20,754 bases of DNA from DAIDKA01 sp049792815 (GCA_049792815.1 JBARBG010000194.1:1-20754), one strand, 5' to 3'; numbered from the stretch's first letter, positions 1-7,800 are shown. Notes: generated from the letters alone by a model not told the origin. Made by a program: numbers and translations.

Positions 1-1481
1 TACACGACCACATCGCTCCGCAGGGTCTCTTGCGGCGGTTCCGGCCAATCTGACGGAAGCGCGGCCAAATCACGTAGGCGATCTGCGAATCCGGCGGCCG
101 TCGACATGATAATCGCAGTTTCGAAGCGGCGCGCGACGGACAGATTTGATGTTGCCAGGATAAGGCCAAGGAGCGGCTTCTCCTCGCCGTTCCGATCGCT
201 CATTGCGAGGGCCCAGGCAGCGGCAGACCAAAATCCGGGGTGTTGTCGCAACTCTTCGGGCGAGAGCCGGTCATACCAAGCAAGCACAGCTGCGTTGCGA
301 CCCTGGATCGTCATGTCCGAGGAGTGCTGCTCCGCTAGCGTGATCGCTGCCTCGATGTCTCCTGAGAGGAACGATTGTTCGGCCGCGGCATCGTACATGT
401 CATGGACGGCGTACCATGCAGAGGCCTTACGGGCGTTGTCCTGGCGTGTGGCGAGCGGCAGTTCGTTCCATCGTGCGCGCAACCCCTCCCGCGCTAGGGG
501 GTGCAGTTTCATCCATTCGCCGCCCTCAGCGCGCGATATCAGCGGTGTCTCTTCGTGAAGTCGCAGCAGTTCCTTCTCCAGCTCCTTGTCCCCGGTAATT
601 GCCACGCATAGATCTGGATGTACGACCTCAAAACCTGAAAGTGCGATGAGCATTTCGATAGTTCGCTTCGGCTGACAGTCGATCACCGCGGAAAGGAAAT
701 AACGGCGGATGTCCACCGAAGCAGTCGACAGCAATGCTCCCGTGTCGCCATGTCGACTGAGCGCCACCGCGGCCAGCCGCACCCCAAGTGGCCACCCATC
801 CGCCAACTCATGCACGCGAACGCCGATTTCGGGGCTGCACTGCGTTCCGGTCGCCTTCGACAATACTGCCAGCGTATCGCTTACGGTGAAGCGCAGGTCA
901 GTTGTGATAGCTGGTGCAACGGGAGAAGTACTGAACGTGCCGCTGGCCATTAATGCACTTGTCGGGCGAGCCGCCAGTGCAATGTGCAAATTTGCGGGAA
1001 GGTTGCCGAGCATGTATTCCAGGATCTGGGTACGCGAACGCGTCGGCATCAGGTCGACGTCATCAAGCATGAGCCATACCTCAGTGGCTAAGCCAGCAAC
1101 CTCGGCCAACCATCCGGTAATGGCCTCCCTCGGATCTGATCTTGTGAACAGCCACCGCACCACGGAATCGCTAAAGGCACGCTTACCACACACTTCGCGG
1201 GCCGAGTAGGTCAGTCCCCGCACTAGGCGGGCCGGATTATCGCGGTCATCAGCGCTGTACCAGAACGGGCTCGCACCGCGCGCCAGTACCTCTCGGCGCC
1301 AACTTGTAAGCTGAGAGGTCTTGCCAAATCCAGTCGGGGCAAGCAGGGGTAGGACTTGCGCGCCCGTGCGTTCGAGGTGGCTGAGTTTGAGCCGCTCACG
1401 ATCAAGGAACCGGGGATCGCGACGGGGCGGGTTCGATTTCAGTAGGAGGGCGGGATCCTTCCGGGAATCGATAATGCTCAT
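1..1481 (-). CDS. MalT-like LuxR-family ATP-dependent transcriptional regulator, N-terminal part (cut by window edge)
   Basis: The minus-strand frame is open from ATG at 1481 to the window edge, giving 493 residues with no stop. Residues 48-56 (APTGFGKTS) form a Walker A motif. Residues 135-141 (VWLMLDD) form a Walker B motif, followed by an LHIALAARP segment (165-173) typical of the STAND/MalT ATPase module. After it come a winged-helix-like stretch and an alpha-helical region like the TPR-type sensor of this family. The family usually runs to about 900 residues and ends in a LuxR HTH, which would lie left of the window, so the DNA-binding part is unseen. The start is preceded by a weak purine tract (AAGAGA). 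No ATG, GTG or TTG is found in frame just upstream. The gene is divergent to the AraC-type gene at 1920. Family call is firm; effector and targets are unknown. Confidence 0.85.
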   Translation of the reverse strand, partial: MSIIDSRKDPALLLKSNPPRRDPRFLDRERLKLSHLERTGAQVLPLLAPTGFGKTSQLTSWRREVLARGASPFWYSADDRDNPARLVRGLTYSAREVCGKRAFSDSVVRWLFTRSDPREAITGWLAEVAGLATEVWLMLDDVDLMPTRSRTQILEYMLGNLPANLHIALAARPTSALMASGTFSTSPVAPAITTDLRFTVSDTLAVLSKATGTQCSPEIGVRVHELADGWPLGVRLAAVALSRHGDTGALLSTASVDIRRYFLSAVIDCQPKRTIEMLIALSGFEVVHPDLCVAITGDKELEKELLRLHEETPLISRAEGGEWMKLHPLAREGLRARWNELPLATRQDNARKASAWYAVHDMYDAAAEQSFLSGDIEAAITLAEQHSSDMTIQGRNAAVLAWYDRLSPEELRQHPGFWSAAAWALAMSDRNGEEKPLLGLILATSNLSVARRFETAIIMSTAAGFADRLRDLAALPSDWPEPPQETLRSDVVV

Positions 1482-1919
1482 CAGCGCAGGTCTCTTCGGC
1501 CGCTCAATAGTCTGCCTCGCACGATGAGCGAGTGTTGCCTGAAGGTTTCTCGGGCCTGAAGCGTAGGGGCATTTTGCATTGGTGAAGTTACGACAGCTAC
1601 TGGTGCGGCCAGCGACCGGAGATTGATCTACAACCCGGTCCGCGATGCTGCAGTGCAGCACCTTGTCGTTGTCTGGTCAACACCGGAATTTCTCGACTGG
1701 CACTTGTTGCGCAGGCGCATCATAGCTTGGTGGGGCATCTTATATGATAGCCATGGGCAAATGATCACGGGCTCGAAGTCAGATTCGCCGTAGGAGGTGT
1801 CACGGCGGAATGCGAACTGTTGTTTTCTCATCGCCATACCCCCTGCATTTGGGGGTGCGGGTGAGGCTTCGGGCGATTAGCCTGCTCGTCAGCCGTAAGC
1901 GTAGGATTCTGGGGGGGGT
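1482..1919. other. Divergent intergenic region between MalT-like and AraC-like regulators
   Basis: These 438 bases separate two divergently read regulator genes and should hold both promoters. I see no convincing -35/-10 pair. The region contains a C5/G5 dyad at 1838-1856, a run of eight G at 1911-1918 directly before the AraC start, and a Shine-Dalgarno-like TAGGAGGTG near 1791-1799. A short open frame begins at 1810 after that sequence, but it runs into the AraC gene in another frame and resembles nothing I know. Confidence 0.5.
1838..1856. repeat. C-run/G-run dyad A (upstream of the AraC-like gene)
   Basis: The sequence ACCCCCTGCATTTGGGGGT has perfect 6-base arms (ACCCCC / GGGGGT) around a 7-base centre. 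It lies 64 bases before the AraC-type start. It resembles other C-run/G-run sites at 6428, 7266, 7580 and about 13534. It could be an operator or an RNA hairpin; the sequence alone does not decide. Confidence 0.45.
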
Positions 1920-2924
1920 ATGGAAGTATTTTCGACGGCTGGGTTGCCGGACTCTCGTAAGCTGCCATTTTGGAACGAGATGGCGTGCGATCTCTTTTCG
2001 CAATCGGAAGTTCGTGCACTCGATCCGCCTCGATTTGATGGTTCGCTCCGGAAGGTTCAAGCCGGGCCGCTAGGCATAGCCACCATCAATTGTTCGGCGT
2101 CCCGTTTCCGGCGTACTAAGCAGCATATTGCCCATGGGTCCGAGCCAGGATATGCACTGGTGGCGCCGATCGAGCGGGAGTTCATGCTGAAAACAGAATT
2201 CGGCAAGGAAATCACCGTACGCACCGGTGATGTATTCCTGATGGATATGGCGCATTGCTACGACAGCACTAATGTGGCCGAACTTCGTTTCTTGAACGTA
2301 CACGTGCCGAGACGGATTTTTGAGGGACACGTAAGCGGTGCCCAGCGGTGTGTGGATCATCTTCTGGCGCGTGATTCAGTTGTAGCACGGATTCTGGTCG
2401 ACGTAATGCACTCTCTCTACCGGGAGATTACGGACGCCGCTGCAGGCGACTTTCCGGATAAGTTTGGCCATAGCCTCCTTGAAATCATCGCCGCTTCCTA
2501 TCAACCCACTACCAAGTCGAGCGTCGGTCGGGGTCCACAATCACGCGCACGTCGTTACCGCAGTTACATAGATGAGCACGTGATGGATTGTGGACTCAGG
2601 CCGGCCGTCGTCGCGAGCCACTTCCGAGTCTCGGAGCGTTACCTCCGCACGGTTTTGAAAGCCGACGGGGAAACCTTTTCCACTTATGTTCTGAAACAAA
2701 GATTGTCGCTGGGCGCTGCAAAGCTTTGCGACCCTAAGGCAGACCACAAGACTGTCATGGAAATTGCATTTGAGGTCGGATTTGTCAACGCGGCGCACTT
2801 TTCAGAGGTATTCCGTGCGCAGTTCGGCGTTTCTCCAAGGCAATATCGGCAGGAAGCCGCGCAGCACTCAGTGGCGAAGGGAATACGCTCCGACGTGACA
2901 TGCTCGCCGCGAAGTGGGCATTAG
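1920..2924 (+). CDS. AraC-family transcriptional regulator (FeaR/AraC_binding_2-like)
   Basis: This 334-residue protein has the usual two-part layout. Residues 15-200 match the AraC-binding-like sensor domain (LPFWNEMACDLF near the start, GDVFLMDM at 103-110). Residues about 210-310 hold the AraC/XylS DNA-binding domain, with two HTH units (PAVVASHFRVSERYLRTVLK at 228-247 and the AHFSEVFRAQFGVSPRQYR segment at 292-310). An in-frame TAG at 1902-1904 rules out an upstream start. Starting at ATG 1980 would cut the conserved N-terminal helix, so 1920 is preferred although its G8 tract is close to the start. It is divergent to the MalT-like gene and convergent with the SDR gene. Its target is unknown. 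FeaR-type members control aromatic amine/aromatic acid use, so a link to the hpa genes is possible but not shown. Confidence 0.88.
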   Translation: MEVFSTAGLPDSRKLPFWNEMACDLFSQSEVRALDPPRFDGSLRKVQAGPLGIATINCSASRFRRTKQHIAHGSEPGYALVAPIEREFMLKTEFGKEITVRTGDVFLMDMAHCYDSTNVAELRFLNVHVPRRIFEGHVSGAQRCVDHLLARDSVVARILVDVMHSLYREITDAAAGDFPDKFGHSLLEIIAASYQPTTKSSVGRGPQSRARRYRSYIDEHVMDCGLRPAVVASHFRVSERYLRTVLKADGETFSTYVLKQRLSLGAAKLCDPKADHKTVMEIAFEVGFVNAAHFSEVFRAQFGVSPRQYRQEAAQHSVAKGIRSDVTCSPRSGH

Positions 2925-3047
2925 GCGTAACTGCAATCGCCAAACCAGACGCTTCCAAGCCCCACGGGTGTGGCCCGAAGCACATCGACGACAATCGGAC
3001 ATCATCCGGCCATTCACCCCGCGGGCACCTCTTAACTGTCTTTGAGG

Positions 3048-3827
3048 CTAGGATGCCGAAGTCATTCCACCATCGACAACGATTGTCTCGCCGGTTATAT
3101 GGCGGCCCGCAGCACTGATCAGCAGGAGCGCGGGCCCAACTAGATCCCTTTGGCCCCCGAACCGTCCGAGTGGCACTGTTGGTAGAACAGTGTTGCCAAC
3201 GCCCTCCAGAAACTCCCTGGACATGTCGGTGATAAAGAAGCCTGGGCAAAGGGCGTTCACATTGATGCCATAGTGACCCCATTCGCTGGCCAGCGCCCGC
3301 GTCAAGCTGATTAGGCCACCCTTTGACGCATTGTATGGCGCGATTGACATGTGCAGTTGAGGGGGATTGCCAATGAGGCCGCCGATGGACGCGATATTCA
3401 GAATACAACCGCACTTACGCGGAATCATGCAGGCGCGCGCGATCTCCTTCGCCAACAGAAAGGGTGCATTGAGATTTACGTCGATCACACGCAGCCACTG
3501 GTCCTTCGGAAAGCTCTCTGCGGGTGCTACCCAATTTATACCCGCATTGTTAACGAGAATGTCGATCGGTCCGACCTCCCGCACCGCGCGTTCCACAAGA
3601 TCCGGAATCGCATTGAGGTCCGCGAGGTCAGCTGATATGGCAGCCTTGCGGTCTGACGGTGCGTCAATGGAAGCCAGGGACTTGGAGAGCTGATCCTTGG
3701 ACCGCGCCAGAAGAATCACGCGCGCACCGAGTTCGGCGGCGCCTCGCGCGATGTCGAAACCCAGACCTCGGGAGCCGCCCGTTATTAGCGCGGTCTTGCC
3801 CGTCAAGTCGAAAAGCTCTCGAATCAT
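3048..3827 (-). CDS. SDR-family NAD(P)-dependent oxidoreductase (lvaD-like position)
   Basis: This 259-residue classical short-chain dehydrogenase carries the Rossmann motif TGGSRGLG (16-23), NNAG (93-96), and the catalytic set S147, Y165, K169 (YNASK). The C-terminus GETIVVDGGM is also typical. The frame stays open upstream to 4001, but the ATG at 3827 gives a normal MIRELFDLTGKTALITGG N-terminus and follows a GAGGGGAAG ribosome site, so that start is chosen. It lies 94 bases after the acyl-CoA dehydrogenase stop on the same strand. The order APH-kinase, ACAD, SDR matches lvaA, lvaC, lvaD of the levulinate pathway, where the SDR handles an oxo/hydroxyacyl-CoA step. The substrate here is inferred, since SDRs are very diverse. 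Confidence 0.88.
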   Translation of the reverse strand: MIRELFDLTGKTALITGGSRGLGFDIARGAAELGARVILLARSKDQLSKSLASIDAPSDRKAAISADLADLNAIPDLVERAVREVGPIDILVNNAGINWVAPAESFPKDQWLRVIDVNLNAPFLLAKEIARACMIPRKCGCILNIASIGGLIGNPPQLHMSIAPYNASKGGLISLTRALASEWGHYGINVNALCPGFFITDMSREFLEGVGNTVLPTVPLGRFGGQRDLVGPALLLISAAGRHITGETIVVDGGMTSAS

Positions 3828-3921
3828 AAAAAGCAACTTCCCCTCATTTCTACAGATTCGCCGCGCGGTCAACGGCCGGATGCGTCGCAGCGTAACGCCT
3901 AAGAATTCCCATGCACTGGCG

Positions 3922-5205
3922 TCATTGCTCACTTCCTTTCCGCAGATCCGATTCACTGCGGCGATCGGGTGTGAGGTAGTAGCGATGGGAGTCCCCAACA
4001 CGTGATTGATTCAACTTGAATTCCCGCCGCGCAATGGACCGCAGATGAACCTCGTCAGGGCCGTCGGCTATACGCAGAATACGCGCCGTCGTCCACAGGT
4101 CCGGGAGGGGCGTATCGGGAGACAGACCCATTGCACCAAACGCTTGAATGGCCCTGTCTACCACGCGCAACTGCACCTCTGGCACAACCACCTTGATGAG
4201 CGCGATGTCGTCGCGAGCCGCTTTGACACCGAAATTGTCGATAGTCCACGCCGCGCGAAGCACCAGCAGGCGTGCCTGTTCAATGTCACAACGCGACCGT
4301 GCGATTGCTTGCTGAATGCTGTCGTATTCGGATAGCGGGCGGCCAAACGCGACCCGCGTTTGGACGCGATCGGTCATCAATTGCAGCGCCAGCTCGCTTT
4401 GGCCGATACATCGCATGCAATGGTGGATCCGGCCTGGGCCCAGGCGTGCCTGAGCCATTACAAAGCCTTCGCCCTCACTTCCCAGAAGATTCGCATCAGG
4501 CACACGGACACTCTCAAACACGACTTCCGCATGTGTCTCGTAGCTGTGGTGGTTCATGACGCTGAGGTCTCGTACTACGCGCACGCCGGGCGTATCGAGG
4601 GGCACGATGCACATGCTTTGCTGTTGATGCTGAGCCGCGCCAAAGTCAGTTTTTCCCATCACGATCGCCACCTTGCACCCGGGATTGGCGGCGCCGGTGA
4701 TAAACCACTTGCGGCCGTCGATGACGTAGTGATCGCCATCGCGTCGGATAGCCGTCGTGACATTGGAAGCATCTGATGAGGCCACATCCGGCTCGGTCAT
4801 GGCGAAGCAGGAGCGGATTTCACCTTCGAGAAGAGGAGTGAGCCAAGTCGCCTTTTGATCGGGCGTTCCGAACATGTGCAGCAACTCCATGTTGCCCGTA
4901 TCGGGCGCCGAGCAGTTGAAGACCTCAGGTGCCCATTGGACCGCACCCATTATTTCCGCCAATGGAGCATATTCCAAATTGCTCAGCCGCGTCCCGGGTT
5001 CGGATGCATGGAGCCCCGGCAGAAAAAGATTCCAAAGCCCTTCGGCGCGAGCGCGTGCCTTGAGTTCTGCCATAAAGCTGATCGGATATCGTCCCTGTGC
5101 AACCTGTGCCACAAAGTCGCGTTGTCGCGGGACAATGTGAGCGTCCATGAAGCTACGCAAGCGGCTGCGTAATTGTTCCGTTCGGTTTGAATATGCAAAG
5201 TTCAT
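3922..5205 (-). CDS. Acyl-CoA dehydrogenase, ACAD10/ACAD11-like
   Basis: The 427-residue flavoprotein shows the FAD/substrate segment CFAMTEPDVASSDASNV (133-149), the WFITGA strand (167-172), the LGPGRIHHCMRCIG helix, and the C-terminal IADGPDEVHLRSIARREF signature seen in ACAD10/11-type enzymes. Its ATG overlaps the stop of the upstream phosphotransferase gene (ATGA at 5202-5205), which indicates translational coupling. In animals ACAD11 carries the same two domains in one polypeptide. The known partner reaction is removal of the phosphate from a 4-phospho-acyl-CoA, giving an enoyl-CoA or an isomerised hydroxyacyl-CoA. That activity is inferred from the pairing. Ordinary acyl-CoA oxidation is the alternative. 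Confidence 0.9.
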   Translation of the reverse strand: MNFAYSNRTEQLRSRLRSFMDAHIVPRQRDFVAQVAQGRYPISFMAELKARARAEGLWNLFLPGLHASEPGTRLSNLEYAPLAEIMGAVQWAPEVFNCSAPDTGNMELLHMFGTPDQKATWLTPLLEGEIRSCFAMTEPDVASSDASNVTTAIRRDGDHYVIDGRKWFITGAANPGCKVAIVMGKTDFGAAQHQQQSMCIVPLDTPGVRVVRDLSVMNHHSYETHAEVVFESVRVPDANLLGSEGEGFVMAQARLGPGRIHHCMRCIGQSELALQLMTDRVQTRVAFGRPLSEYDSIQQAIARSRCDIEQARLLVLRAAWTIDNFGVKAARDDIALIKVVVPEVQLRVVDRAIQAFGAMGLSPDTPLPDLWTTARILRIADGPDEVHLRSIARREFKLNQSRVGDSHRYYLTPDRRSESDLRKGSEQ

Positions 5206-6233
5206 GATTGCAGTCCTGCGGCATCGAGCCCGTGACGCGCGAATGCGCGCGCGTAGTACGCGGAGGAGTGGTTGGCGGTGGTCCCTGTGCCAACGCCTTG
5301 CGCTTCGCGTCTGACCACCCCCTCAAAAATAACGGCAACCTTAAAGCAGGCAAAAGCGATGAAAAACGGGTCGACGTCAAGCGGCAAGCCGCGCTTCTTC
5401 AGATAGAACGCCGCGTATTCCCGCATTCCAGGGATCCCGATCGCATGCAAATCAAGACCGGCCAGTCCATTGAGTTCATCGGGTTGCTGCAGCCAGGTCA
5501 ATAGGTTGTATCCTAAATCGGCCATTGGATCTCCGAGGGTCGACAGCTCCCAGTCCAGCACGGCGACAACCCGTGGTTGCGTCGAATGGAACATCAGATT
5601 GCTGAGCTTGAAGTCACCGTGAATGATGGTCGTTTCATCGCGTGCGGCGGGACGTCTTTCCTGAAGCCAGCTGAACAGGCGATCGGTGTTCTCGGAGCCG
5701 GGTAGTCGCAGGGCATCGTGTTGTCTTGACCAAGTAAGGAGCTGCCGCGCGAAGAAGTCTCCCGCTTTGCCGAAATCGCGCAAGCCTGTGGCATCAATGT
5801 CCACTGAATGCAACGTAGCTAAGGTATCGGCCATTGCCTTGTACATTGCAGTGCGATCTTCGGGGGACACACCTGGGAGTGCATTGTCGGCGAACACCCG
5901 ACCTGAAACCCGCTCCATGATGTAGAACGGTGTCCCGATAATTGAGGCGTCTTCGCAATAGTGAATCATTCTAGGCACTGGAACATCGGTGGAGGCGAGC
6001 GCCCCCATCACACGAAATTCGCGGTCAATAGCATGTGCCGATTTGGGCAAGGGACCTTGAGGCTGCGTGCGTAGAATGTAGGGGAGATCTTCGTCCTTCG
6101 AGCGAAGCGCAAAGGTAGGATTGGAATAGCCCTGACCGACTCGGGCGACATCAAGTGCTTGGGCTGGCAATGATAGGTAACGCCCCAAATAGGAGGCGAG
6201 TACACGAGTGTCTAACGGATGGCGATCAACCAT
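5202..6233 (-). CDS. Phosphotransferase family protein (APH fold), ACAD10/11 kinase-like
   Basis: The 343-residue protein has the APH catalytic loop HGDFKLSN (205-212, with H205, D207, N212) and the metal-binding DWE at 227-229 followed by STLGDPMADLGY. That extension is characteristic of the kinase domain joined to ACAD10/11 and of LvaA, rather than of antibiotic-resistance kinases. A good GGAGG ribosome site precedes ATG 6233. It is the first gene of a minus-strand set with the acyl-CoA dehydrogenase (4-base overlap) and SDR. In lvaA the substrate is 4-hydroxyvaleryl-CoA; here a 4-hydroxyacyl-CoA is the best guess. It is unlikely to be a drug-resistance gene. Confidence 0.88.
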   Translation of the reverse strand: MVDRHPLDTRVLASYLGRYLSLPAQALDVARVGQGYSNPTFALRSKDEDLPYILRTQPQGPLPKSAHAIDREFRVMGALASTDVPVPRMIHYCEDASIIGTPFYIMERVSGRVFADNALPGVSPEDRTAMYKAMADTLATLHSVDIDATGLRDFGKAGDFFARQLLTWSRQHDALRLPGSENTDRLFSWLQERRPAARDETTIIHGDFKLSNLMFHSTQPRVVAVLDWELSTLGDPMADLGYNLLTWLQQPDELNGLAGLDLHAIGIPGMREYAAFYLKKRGLPLDVDPFFIAFACFKVAVIFEGVVRREAQGVGTGTTANHSSAYYARAFARHGLDAAGLQS

Positions 6234-6512
6234 CGCGACCTCCAGATCCGCCCAGATTCACCGCGCCGCACCCGTCCTTGCGGCAGAACAACGATATCTT
6301 GCGCTGGTGCGAATCTTGGTTACTCGCGCCTGAAACTGGTATCTGCGGCGACGCTATTCATCGGTTCGAACGAGGGGAAAATCCAAGCTATTTCGCTCGC
6401 CTAAAGTATCATTGGCCGGGCATGCAGCCCCCCCTCCGGTGGGGTGGGGCCGGATGGCGGTGCGCGGTATTGTCTTGCGCGTGAGATCTGCAATAGCAAT
6501 GCAAGGGCGGTG
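6234..6512. promoter_or_regulatory. Divergent intergenic region between kinase and histidine-phosphatase genes
   Basis: About 280 bases separate the two divergent starts and should contain promoters for both. A C-run/G-run dyad lies at 6428-6447. I see no clear sigma-70 hexamer pair. If the phosphatase begins at the upstream GTG 6444, the dyad overlaps its start. Confidence 0.4.
6428..6458. repeat. C-run/G-run dyad B with GGATGGC tail
   Basis: CCCCCCCTCCGGTGGGGTGG is followed four bases later by GGATGGC. The core pairs CCCC with GGGG over a 6-base centre. A second copy at 7266 matches 16 of 20 positions and also has GGATGGC three bases after the core, so the two look like copies of one element flanking the phosphatase gene. 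Confidence 0.45.
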
Positions 6513-7250
6513 GTGCTCATCGGACGGCGTCCTGACGGCGCGCGTGCTCAGGCCGTTCGCGCACCCCGGACATCGCCGTTGGCTCTAATCATTTTCGTCC
6601 GCCACGGCCAAGCGATGTTCGGCGGGGCCGAGTACGACCGCCTGTCAGGAGTGGGCATTGAGCAGTCTCGGCGTGCGGGCCGTTACCTTGCAGACCGTAT
6701 CGGTGAATTCGACCTGGCGCTCCTGGGTCCGCGCGTGCGGCACGCGGGGACGTTTCGGGAAATGACGATGTCTGGCCTGACATGCAACGCTGTCCGGATC
6801 GAGCCGTCGGTGGATGAATTTGCGAACGGCGACGCGCTATTTCGCAGTGCCGTGCGCCGAAGAAAGGAGAGCGGAGATCCGTGGCCTACCGAACCCAGGT
6901 TGCAAGCGAAATTCTATTCGGAGGAGATTCGTCGCTGGTGGCGAGGCGAGCCGGTGGGAGAACCCGGGGGTGAGTCGGCCGAGGCGTTCGACGTACGAAC
7001 CAGGGCGTGGCTGGCGGAGATGCGAACCTCGCATGAAGATCGAAAGAAAATTCTGGTGGTAACCTCCGCTGGACTGATTGCTTCGATCGTTTGTCAAGCA
7101 CTGGCGGCTGATAGGTCGCATGCGTTTGACGTCATGATGTCTATCCGCAACGGATCCCTTACCACAGTGTCGGTAAAAATCGCGACGTTGAAATTGCACA
7201 GTTTCAATGAAACAGCACACCTGGAAAAGGCGCTGGTGACAGGGATCTGA
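6513..7250 (+). CDS. Histidine phosphatase family protein (phosphoglycerate-mutase-like fold)
   Basis: The fold is shown by FVRHGQA (R30, H31, G32 counted from GTG 6513) and an LLGPRVRHAGTF segment in place of the usual SxLxRAxxTA. The C-terminus SFNETAHLE is typical of these enzymes. The start is uncertain: the frame opens at GTG 6444, GTG 6513 follows AAGGG, and TTG 6579 would give a compact N-terminus just before the motif. The second catalytic histidine of the family falls at a serine here (ILVVTSAGL, S185), so activity may differ from textbook members. The gene is divergent to an APH-type kinase. A phosphatase acting on a phosphorylated acyl-CoA or related metabolite is possible but not demonstrated. 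Confidence 0.78.
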   Translation: MLIGRRPDGARAQAVRAPRTSPLALIIFVRHGQAMFGGAEYDRLSGVGIEQSRRAGRYLADRIGEFDLALLGPRVRHAGTFREMTMSGLTCNAVRIEPSVDEFANGDALFRSAVRRRKESGDPWPTEPRLQAKFYSEEIRRWWRGEPVGEPGGESAEAFDVRTRAWLAEMRTSHEDRKKILVVTSAGLIASIVCQALAADRSHAFDVMMSIRNGSLTTVSVKIATLKLHSFNETAHLEKALVTGI

Positions 7251-7265
7251 ATTCTGACGTGCAAT

Positions 7266-7298
7266 CCCACCCTGCAGCGGGGTGGACAGGATGGCCGG
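7266..7298. repeat. C-run/G-run dyad C with GGATGGC tail
   Basis: CCCACCCTGCAGCGGGGTGG contains perfect arms CCACCC / GGGTGG around a 7-base centre, followed by ACA and GGATGGCCGG. It starts 16 bases after the phosphatase stop and is the second copy of the element at 6428. It lacks a T-run, so a rho-independent terminator is not well supported in this orientation. Confidence 0.45.
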
Positions 7299-7579
7299 TT
7301 CCGTACCGCATTTGGCGCTGACCGAAGCGTATACGTTGAAGGCCGCGGTGGGAGTAGCGTATTGCGCTGCCGGCAAGACAGGCCGCGAATCTACCTGATT
7401 GCCGCCTTTAGAATCTCCGCCAAGAAAGCAAATGACGATTACAACGACCTCGCCAGTGATCGCTCGACGTCCGTCCGCGATACGTTGAATGCAGTGCTCG
7501 ATGGTGCGCTGCAATCGTAAATGACCGTTCGATTGGCGCTCCTAACCGCCGGAGCGGCACGCAACCAGAAAGTGATGCG

Positions 7580-7599
7580 CCCCCCTATCAAGAGGGGGG
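7580..7599. repeat. C-run/G-run dyad D
   Basis: CCCCCCTATCAAGAGGGGGG has perfect 7-base arms around ATCAAG. The downstream bases (TGTGGAGCAGATAGCCGG) partly resemble the tail after dyad C (ends in GCCGG). There is no T-run after the stem. Its role, operator or RNA hairpin, is unknown. Confidence 0.4.
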
Positions 7600-7701
7600 T
7601 GTGGAGCAGATAGCCGGCAATTCAGGCCGTCGCAGGCGTTGTCTTCGCAACCCACTGCGGCCCTAGCTTGTTTTGAGCGCCCTCAGTACGCGTGCTGCGA
7701 T

Positions 7702-7760
7702 ATCCGATTTTCGGATCCGTAACCTCGAATATATCGATTTCTTAAAAGGTGCGATCGATT
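7702..7760. promoter_or_regulatory. AT-richer island with ATCCGA-TTT-TCGGAT palindrome and two ATCGATT repeats
   Basis: A 15-base palindrome with 6-base arms lies at 7702-7716. Two direct ATCGATT copies at 7733-7739 and 7754-7760 are spaced 21 bases apart, which is two helical turns and places them on the same DNA face. This is the most AT-rich part of the gap before the TonB receptor, so it is the best candidate for that operon's promoter/operator. No specific regulator can be named. Confidence 0.35.
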
Positions 7761-7800
7761 GCTATTTTTGAGTCGCTAACGATTCTCGGACGGAGCACAT

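Noticed and set aside
106..1209. Plus-strand open frames opposite the MalT-like gene
   Set aside because: They are antisense to a frame with clear Walker A and B motifs. Their translations are low-complexity Ser/Arg/Ala and unlike known proteins.
1810..2073. An 87-codon plus-strand frame with a TAGGAGGTG upstream
   Set aside because: It overlaps the AraC gene in another frame, is rich in Arg/Leu with no recognisable motif, and the ribosome-like site is too far from its ATG.
3828..4001. Longer N-terminus for the SDR
   Set aside because: The extra 58 residues precede a normal SDR start with its own ribosome site and overlap the acyl-CoA dehydrogenase gene.
5202..6233. Aminoglycoside resistance kinase
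   Set aside because: The DWELSTLGDPMADLGY block and coupling to an acyl-CoA dehydrogenase place it with ACAD10/11/LvaA kinases rather than antibiotic kinases.
6837..7514. A 225-codon minus-strand frame opposite the phosphatase
   Set aside because: It is antisense to the histidine phosphatase motifs, and its translation shows no family features.
7580..7599. Rho-independent terminator
   Set aside because: The stem is perfect but is not followed by a T-run and lies 330 bases after the nearest stop codon.
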